From Anaerobacillus sp. (GTDB lineage Bacteria > Bacillota > Bacilli > Bacillales_H > Anaerobacillaceae), in assembly GCA_007120055.1 (NCBI GenBank), contig SKOL01000373.1, forward strand, positions 1 to 5,845: a stretch of 5,845 bases of DNA. The letters run 5' to 3'. The notes under the pieces were generated by a model that was not told the DNA's origin, ran no database searches, and was given only the letters and a program-made list of their open reading frames with translations. This document shows, piece after piece, positions 1 through 5,845 of this stretch (its first letter is position 1; the number at the start of each line of letters is the position of its first letter). The position numbers and the translations under genes were made by a program.

Positions 1-265
1 AGATCACTACTTTCGTTAACGCTTCAGCGTCACGTTCATAAATGACATTATTTAAAGCTACAACCCCAATCAAAATCGGAGTAACTAACCGTACCGCTGT
101 GGATATGACCATCGCCAAAATCGCCAATGGTAATAACTTTTTTGAGTAAGGCTTCATATATCCGAAAAGCCGTAACATCTGCTTCCAATTAAAAGGTTTT
201 TCAATTACTGTATCGATGGCATAGTGAAATCGATTTCGTCCCCTACTACCTTCCTGCTGTTTCAT
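1..265 (-). CDS. ABC exporter half-transporter, second subunit (N-terminal 88 residues; truncated by window edge)
   Basis: This is the start of a second ABC exporter subunit that runs off the left edge of the window. Its ATG overlaps the TGA of the upstream ABC gene in an ATGA junction, and a GAGAAGGTG ribosome binding site (271-279) sits 5 bases before it. Seen: a basic cytoplasmic N-terminus, a segment EKPFNWKQMLRLFGYMKPY (about residues 22-40) typical of the elbow helix before the first membrane span, and a hydrophobic stretch at about 44-70 (LLPLAIL...TPILIGVVAL) that should be the first transmembrane helix. The ATPase domain lies outside the window. From the overlap and the degenerate catalytic site of the first subunit, I infer that the two proteins form a heterodimer. 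The N-terminus resembles the YfiC-like subunits of Bacillus exporter pairs from memory; that assignment is tentative. The substrate cannot be predicted. Confidence 0.9.
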   Translation of the reverse strand, partial: MKQQEGSRGRNRFHYAIDTVIEKPFNWKQMLRLFGYMKPYSKKLLPLAILAMVISTAVRLVTPILIGVVALNNVIYERDAEALTKVVI

Positions 266-2034
266 ACACTCACCTTCTCACTTTCAACATTAAAGACAGT
301 TTCACGATCTTTGAATTGAATATTGTATATACGGCGGTAAATACCGATTTTATTCCCTAACAACTGTTCATGAGTACCACGTTCTTTAATTTCTCCATCT
401 TCTAAAACTAAAATTTCATCGGCATGCATTAAGGACGAAATTCGATGCGCGATAATAAAAGTCGTTCTGCCTTTCATCACTTCTAAAAAAGCGGCCTGAA
501 TTTTCGCCTCAGTTTCCATATCTACAGCACTCGTTGCATCATCCAAAATTAAAATACTAGGATCAATTAAAATCGACCTTGCAATCGCAATTCTTTGTTT
601 TTGCCCTCCAGATAGCCCCATACCTCGCTCACCAAGAATTGTTTCATAACCATCGGGCAGTTCCATAATAAACTGGTGGGCATCCGCTCGCTTTGCAGCA
701 TCAATAATTTGTTCCATTGATGCATTCGGTGCTCCATATGAAATGTTATCTCGTATCGAAGAAGAAAATAAAAAGGACTCTTGCAATACAACACCAATAT
801 TTTTTCTTAAGGATGTGATTGAATAGTTTTTAATATTTTGCCCGTCAATTAAAATCTCACCGTGATCGGCTTCATAAAAACGAGAGATTAACTGAGTAAT
901 GGTCGTTTTTCCAGCACCAGTAGCACCAATCAAACCAATCACCTTGCCAGGCTCAGCATTAAAAGAAATATCCTTTAATGCTACTTCATTTTCATTACTG
1001 TTATAAGTGTGTGTGACTCCCTTAAATTGAACATGACCTTTTAATGTTTCAACACTAAGTGGACGTTCATTATTCGCAATATCTTCTTTTTCGTCGAGAA
1101 CTTCTAAAAGTCGCTCTCCTGAAGCTTTCGATTGTGAAAAAGTATTAATAATGAATCCTAAGTTCATTAAAGGTCCGATTATATACCAAACTAAGCTGAA
1201 AAAGGCCACTAATTCACCAGGCGCAAGTTGATTATTAATGACCATAAAACCACCAAAGCCGAGTAATAATACGACACAAATTTGCCCGATAAGTTCCATT
1301 AATGGGAAGTATTTTGACCAAATTCCCGCAGTAGTAATGTAGTTATCTTTATAATCTCCGTTTTTATCAACAAACTTCTCAATCTCAAAATCTTCTCTCG
1401 ATAGTGATTTAACGGTATTCATTCCACTAATATTTTCTTGAACCTTCGTTGTAAGTCTTGCAAAAGATTTACGAATTCCTTTAAAAGCCGGATGAACTTT
1501 TTTATCAAAACGATAAACAACAACGATTAAAAAAGGCATTGAAACCATCGTTACAAGAGCTAACGGAACACTAAAATACAGCATAATTCCTAAACTTAAA
1601 CTTACAATCAATACTAGATTAATAAGTTGCGCAAACCCGAATGATAAAAAGAAACGGAACCCCTCAACATCAGCAGTTAAACGCGACATGAGATCCCCCG
1701 TTTTTGCATTATCATAATATCGAAAAGGTAAATACTGCAATTTCTTATAAAGTTCGTTCCTTAACTCATATACCGTTTTTATTCCAAACAAGTCGCCCAT
1801 AAATTGGTGAAAGTACGTCGCTACCCCTTTAACTACCATTAACAAAATAAAGCCAAATGCAACATACGGTACTAGGTCATAATTTCCGCTTATAATTACG
1901 TCATCAATCGTGATTTTTAAAATAATTGGATAAGCAACCGTGATCGCTGTTACGAAAATCAAAAAGAAGATCGAACCGATAAAATATTTTTTATACGGCC
2001 AATAAAATTGTTTTAGCTTAGAGAAAGTATTCAT
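262..2034 (-). CDS. ABC exporter half-transporter (membrane domain + ATPase), first subunit of a heterodimer, with Asp in place of the catalytic Glu
   Basis: A 590-residue fused membrane/ATPase half-transporter, the usual length for a type IV (ABCB/MsbA-like) exporter. The membrane domain (about 15-300) has six predicted spans, roughly at 18-40, 55-75, 132-150, 155-174, 243-265 and 275-297. The ATPase domain (about 335-570) has A-loop Tyr344, Walker A GATGAGKT (370-377), Q-loop Gln418, signature LSGGQ (474-478), Walker B ILILDD (494-499), D-loop SAVD (502-505) and switch His530. Position 499, normally the catalytic Glu, is Asp (codon GAT, 540-538). In the family this marks the subunit that forms the degenerate site of a heterodimeric exporter. 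Start choice: the frame is open to a TTG at 2088, but GGGGGTG lies 5 bases before the ATG at 2034, no good site precedes the TTG, and MNTFSKLKQFYWPYKKYF is a typical N-terminus. The product should sit in the cytoplasmic membrane and export an unknown, probably lipophilic, compound. It may be related to YfiB, but I am unsure. Confidence 0.95.
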   Translation of the reverse strand: MNTFSKLKQFYWPYKKYFIGSIFFLIFVTAITVAYPIILKITIDDVIISGNYDLVPYVAFGFILLMVVKGVATYFHQFMGDLFGIKTVYELRNELYKKLQYLPFRYYDNAKTGDLMSRLTADVEGFRFFLSFGFAQLINLVLIVSLSLGIMLYFSVPLALVTMVSMPFLIVVVYRFDKKVHPAFKGIRKSFARLTTKVQENISGMNTVKSLSREDFEIEKFVDKNGDYKDNYITTAGIWSKYFPLMELIGQICVVLLLGFGGFMVINNQLAPGELVAFFSLVWYIIGPLMNLGFIINTFSQSKASGERLLEVLDEKEDIANNERPLSVETLKGHVQFKGVTHTYNSNENEVALKDISFNAEPGKVIGLIGATGAGKTTITQLISRFYEADHGEILIDGQNIKNYSITSLRKNIGVVLQESFLFSSSIRDNISYGAPNASMEQIIDAAKRADAHQFIMELPDGYETILGERGMGLSGGQKQRIAIARSILIDPSILILDDATSAVDMETEAKIQAAFLEVMKGRTTFIIAHRISSLMHADEILVLEDGEIKERGTHEQLLGNKIGIYRRIYNIQFKDRETVFNVESEKVSV

Positions 2035-2039
2035 AAAAG

Positions 2040-2046
2040 CACCCCC
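2040..2046 (-). promoter_or_regulatory. Ribosome binding site of the first ABC subunit
   Basis: The minus strand reads GGGGGTG, ending 5 bases before the ATG at 2034. This decides the start, because the upstream in-frame TTG (2088) and ATG (2079) have no comparable site. Confidence 0.75.
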
Positions 2047-2070
2047 ATTATGTATAGTCACTATGTGAGC

Positions 2071-2181
2071 GAATTTCATAATTACCAAAAACGAGCCACA
2101 TCACGCAATATATAGTTTGCGAATAGTTTTGACGCTATTATATATTGAACTTAGTGGCGAGAATAATGAATTATGAAATTC
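2071..2181. repeat. 111-bp imperfect palindrome with nested arms, upstream of the ABC operon
   Basis: The outer arms are a perfect 13-bp inverted repeat: GAATTTCATAATT at 2071-2083 and its complement at 2169-2181. Inside it lies a second inverted repeat, CAATATATA at 2106-2114 with its complement at 2139-2147, extendable by a G-T and a T-A pair. Both have essentially the same centre (2126 and 2126.5). A GCCAC block at 2095-2099 also matches in register. The two arms, about 46 and 45 bases long, therefore align along most of their length with one gap. The copy nearer the ABC gene overlaps the in-frame extension upstream of its start. A short ATGTG repeat flanks both sides (2063-2067 and 2186-2190). 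It could be an operator or leader hairpin of the ABC operon, or a decayed small transposable element. The sequence does not decide between these. Confidence 0.6.
2137..2142 (-). promoter_or_regulatory. Candidate -10 box for the ABC operon
   Basis: A perfect TATAAT on the minus strand, about 105 bases before the ABC start codon and inside the right arm of the palindrome. The hexamer 17 bases upstream (TATTCT) is a poor match to TTGACA. The region is AT-rich, so chance matches are likely. This is the best visible sigma-A-like candidate, but it is weak. Confidence 0.25.
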
Positions 2182-2448
2182 ATTGATGTGTTTAAACTTT
2201 CGAATTTAAGTATAATAATATTCAGAAAGTATTAAAAATACCGATAATATATAATATATCGGTTTTCGAAATAAATTACTACCCTTAAATTTCGTTGATA
2301 TTTCGTAAAACTCACTATTTTAGCTCGTTTATTGGAGGTATATTCAATAATTCTGTTGATCCCTCAGTTTTCACTATGCATCTAGTAAAAATAGTTTGTG
2401 GCTAGTTGGTTTGTTGGTTTGGTTTCAGCCGAATTTTGCATAGCATAT
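2182..2448. other. AT-rich intergenic stretch without a recognisable gene
   Basis: No open frame here has both a plausible start site and recognisable protein content. A GGAGGT motif at 2335-2340 on the plus strand is followed only by a TTG and nine codons before a stop. Repeats seen: a 7-bp hairpin at 2240-2263, AATTTAAG (2203-2210) with its complement at 2284-2291 around that hairpin, the direct repeat ATTTCGT at 2289-2295 and 2300-2306, and CTATGCA (2374-2380) with its complement at 2437-2443. The high AT content makes the shorter of these unremarkable. Confidence 0.6.
2240..2263. repeat. AT-rich hairpin, possible weak bidirectional terminator
   Basis: ACCGATA and TATCGGT form a perfect 7-bp stem around a 10-base loop. 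On the plus strand the stem is followed by TTT after its last base. On the minus strand it is followed by ATTTTT within a few bases. The stem has only three G-C pairs, so termination would be inefficient. It could equally be a binding site. Confidence 0.3.
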
Positions 2449-2594
2449 GGTGACGGAATACCGTCATGAGTGTTTTCTATGAATAAAGGCGGGTGCTTTT
2501 GCGAACGAACGTCTGAGATTCGTAAGAAGGTCAAGGTGAAGTGAGGGAAAGCACCCGCCTTTTCTATATTAGACGGTGACGGTGTGTCGTCATG
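2449..2594. repeat. 146-bp structured intergenic element: two near-identical 20-bp palindromes flanking a perfect 15-bp inverted repeat
   Basis: Two 20-base copies, at 2449-2468 and 2575-2594, match at 16 of 20 positions. Each folds on itself: TGACGG-AATA-CCGTCA in the first, and TGACGG-TGTG-TCGTCA in the second, where one G-C pair becomes G-T. Between them AAAGGCGGGTGCTTT (2485-2499) has its exact complement at 2548-2562, 48 bases apart. That loop holds a further ACGAA/TTCGT hairpin (2505-2523). The whole element is nearly symmetrical about 2522. It has no credible coding content and ends 13 bases before the poly-T side of the pyr operon terminator. Dispersed structured repeats of this general kind are known in Bacillaceae (bcr repeats of the B. 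cereus group) and as REP elements. Membership of any named family is not established here. Confidence 0.7.
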
Positions 2595-2607
2595 CTGGTT
2601 TGGTATG

Positions 2608-2656
2608 AAAAAAAGGACTACCCAAAACATTGTCAATTTGTTTTGGGACAGCCCTT
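2608..2656 (-). terminator. Intrinsic terminator after the methyltransferase (end of the pyr transcript)
   Basis: Read on the minus strand, CCCAAAACA (2647-2639) pairs perfectly with TGTTTTGGG (2629-2621) across a 9-base loop. The stem is extended by a CT/AG pair set and an AAGG/CCTT set around a small internal loop and one A-C mismatch. It is followed directly by a run of seven T (2614-2608). It lies 28 bases past the methyltransferase stop codon, which supports cotranscription of that gene with pyrE. The plus strand lacks a T-run after the stem, so it should work mainly in the minus direction. Confidence 0.85.
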
Positions 2657-2683
2657 GAATTTCTAGTATAAAAACAATTTTTA

Positions 2684-3340
2684 TTAAAATTTGGCAACGG
2701 TAATGATGGCGAGGTTATCCAACAATTCGATATTTTTAATCTCTCGAGCTCCTTTTTGCGTGAAATATTGCGATAGCTCATCTGTTGAATAACGGTGTCT
2801 ACTCGTTGAAATCTTCGACCATTGTAATAATGTTTTTTGTTCGAAGCCAGTGATCCCGTGTTGTTCACAATATCGTTTCGCTTCTTCTTGGCTCATCTTC
2901 AACGATGGATTAAGCATGGCAATCACACCATCTTTTTTAGTAACTCTAATCATTTCGTCCATTGCAATTTCAGGCTCTGGAAGTAAAAACAACACACATG
3001 TAGAAACTGTAATATCAAATTCACCTTCACTGAATGGAAGGGCGCAAGCGTCTGCGACGATAAAGCTCGATTTATTTTTAAAGCCTTGTGATAAAAACAA
3101 CTCTTCGCTCGCTTTCACCATTTGTTGAGATAAATCAATTCCAATTACTTGTTTTGCTTCATCTATACCTTTTAAAAGGAAGCGACCAGTTCCACAACCT
3201 ACATCTAAAACGACTTTCCCTTCCCAACTACCAATAGATTGTTTCAACTTTAGGTGTATACTGCTTAACCATGAGGTTGTAGCCATACCATCAAAAAAAC
3301 GTACGAGTTGATCAAATTCTTCGCCATCCATTTTCCTCAT
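2684..3340 (-). CDS. Class I SAM-dependent methyltransferase of unknown substrate (Methyltransf_11 / UbiE-like fold)
   Basis: A 218-residue protein with the full set of Rossmann-type SAM-binding motifs. The glycine-rich motif I is VVLDVGCGTGRF (43-54). The acidic residue ending strand 2 is Asp69 in GIDLS. The DxxxLPF motif is at 97-103 (Asp97), and strand 4 is FDITVS (108-113). The C-terminal part (about 145-218) is probably the substrate cap and carries no motif I recognise. There is no signal peptide or membrane span, so the protein should be cytoplasmic. The ATG at 3340 is preferred because AGGGGGA (3348-3354) lies 7 bases before it. The internal ATG at codon 4 has only a GAGG that is too close. 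The gene starts 33 bases after pyrE and is followed by a terminator, so it is probably the last cistron of the pyr operon. A small-molecule or RNA substrate is possible, but the sequence does not say which. Confidence 0.9.
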   Translation of the reverse strand: MRKMDGEEFDQLVRFFDGMATTSWLSSIHLKLKQSIGSWEGKVVLDVGCGTGRFLLKGIDEAKQVIGIDLSQQMVKASEELFLSQGFKNKSSFIVADACALPFSEGEFDITVSTCVLFLLPEPEIAMDEMIRVTKKDGVIAMLNPSLKMSQEEAKRYCEQHGITGFEQKTLLQWSKISTSRHRYSTDELSQYFTQKGAREIKNIELLDNLAIITVAKF

Positions 3341-3373
3341 TACCGATTCCCCCTATTTTACTAGCTCAATATT

Positions 3374-3999
3374 TTACGAAAGCCAGTCTGTTGATCCAGG
3401 GTTTTCACGCCATTTTTTTAACTTTACCATGTCTTCTTGGTTAATAAGTTCAGCATCTTTCGCTACTTCTATTAATGTTAAATAGTCTGTAATTGTATGG
3501 TAACTCAATTCAGCTTCTTTTAACTGCGATATACCCTTATTAAGGTCATATGTAAAAATGGCTACGACACCAAGTACATTTACCTCTGCGGCTTTTAAAG
3601 CTTCTGCTGTCGTAATGACACTTCCCCCTGTTGAGATTAAATCTTCGACAATGACAACGTTTTGTCCTGCTTTTACAACACCTTCAATTTGGTTTCCTTT
3701 TCCATGCTCTTTCGCTTTGCCACGAACATACACCATAGGTAAGTTTAATTGGTCACTAACCCATGCTGCATGTGGAATTCCTGCTGTCGCTGTTCCAGCA
3801 ATCACCTCAACCTCAGGATAATGTTTACGAATGAGTTCTTCTAAACCAATTGCAACTTTACGACGAACTAATGGAAAAGAAAGTGTTAAACGGTTATCAC
3901 AATAAATCGGCGATTTAATTCCTGATGTCCAAGTGAAAGGGGCATTCGGTTGTAAATGTACTGCCCCAATTTCTAATAAATGCTTCGCTAATTGTTGTT

Positions 4000-4003
<4 letters not shown>
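3374..4003 (-). CDS. pyrE: Orotate phosphoribosyltransferase
   Basis: PyrE joins orotate and PRPP to make OMP and pyrophosphate, the fifth step of de novo UMP synthesis, in the cytoplasm. The protein is 209 residues long, close to the family norm. The PRPP-binding motif [13 protein letters not shown] lies at 116-128. The flexible catalytic loop [15 protein letters not shown] lies at 94-108, with Arg94, Lys98 and His100 in the conserved places. The N-terminal [13 protein letters not shown] (26-38) is typical of the orotate site. The frame is open to an ATG at 4018, but that codon overlaps the GGAGAG ribosome binding site (4011-4016) serving the ATG at 4003. The ATG at 4003 also forms an ATGA overlap with the pyrF stop. 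The identification is secure from motifs and gene order. Confidence 0.98.

Positions 4004-5845
<1,842 letters not shown>

Noticed and set aside
2035..2088. An 18-residue N-terminal extension of the first ABC subunit (TTG at 2088 or ATG at 2079)
   Set aside because: Neither codon has a ribosome binding site, whereas the ATG at 2034 has GGGGGTG 5 bases upstream. The extension also coincides with an arm of the large palindrome.
2205..2220. TATAAT on the plus strand as a promoter
   Set aside because: The nearest -35-like TTTAAA is only 14 bases away, and no plus-strand gene follows. The region is simply AT-rich.
2446..2481. Short plus-strand peptide starting ATGGTGACGGAATAC (11 codons)
   Set aside because: It has no Shine-Dalgarno sequence and is essentially the first palindrome of the structured element read as codons. 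The matching position in the second copy does not keep the same peptide.
2485..2562. The 15-bp inverted repeat as an intrinsic terminator
   Set aside because: The loop is 48 bases, and only three or four T follow the stem in either direction. It does not fit a normal terminator, and a proper one already lies at 2608-2656.
2382..2636. An 84-codon minus-strand open frame across the intergenic region
   Set aside because: It begins with TTG in the loop of the terminator, has no ribosome binding site, and is translated through the structured inverted repeats. Its protein has no recognisable motif and looks like repeat DNA read as protein.
2035..2683. CRISPR array, tRNA or riboswitch in the intergenic region
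   Set aside because: I saw no regularly spaced repeats, no cloverleaf with a T-loop GTTCRA motif, and no recognisable riboswitch core.
2590..2868. A 92-codon minus-strand open frame overlapping the methyltransferase 3' end
   Set aside because: It lies out of frame with the methyltransferase and runs through the terminator. It has no ribosome binding site and is a shadow frame.

Overview
The window is about 5.8 kb of low-GC DNA. It carries the end of a Bacillaceae-type pyrimidine operon and the start of a two-gene ABC exporter operon. All recognisable genes lie on the minus strand. In transcription order they are pyrK (3' part only), pyrD, pyrF, pyrE, a class I SAM-dependent methyltransferase, a 649-bp intergenic region, an ABC exporter half-transporter, and the first 88 codons of a second half-transporter. 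The pyrK-pyrD-pyrF-pyrE order, the class 1B (cysteine) dihydroorotate dehydrogenase with its PyrK partner, and the strong purine-rich ribosome binding sites point to a Bacillus-like Firmicute. The species cannot be named from the sequence.

The pyr block (5845 down to 3374) covers the last three steps of UMP synthesis: PyrK/PyrD oxidise dihydroorotate to orotate with NAD+, PyrE adds phosphoribose, and PyrF decarboxylates OMP to UMP. Each junction is a 4-base ATGA overlap, so the genes are very probably translationally coupled. The methyltransferase starts 33 bases after pyrE with its own good ribosome binding site, and an intrinsic terminator lies behind it. It therefore looks like the last cistron of the pyr transcript, although its substrate is unknown.

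The intergenic region (2035-2683) has no convincing gene but is rich in inverted repeats. Next to the terminator is a symmetrical, roughly 146-bp structured element: two near-identical 20-bp palindromes flank a perfect 15-bp inverted repeat. Closer to the ABC genes is AT-rich DNA with a 7-bp hairpin and a 111-bp imperfect palindrome whose inner and outer arms share one centre. The ABC operon promoter probably lies in or beside this palindrome.

The ABC genes (2034 down to the window edge) also overlap by ATGA and should form a heterodimeric exporter. The first subunit has aspartate where the catalytic glutamate after Walker B normally sits, as in asymmetric heterodimeric exporters with one degenerate ATPase site. 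Nothing here amounts to a clearly new system. The observations most worth following up are the structured intergenic element, the nested palindrome, and the methyltransferase attached to the pyr operon.
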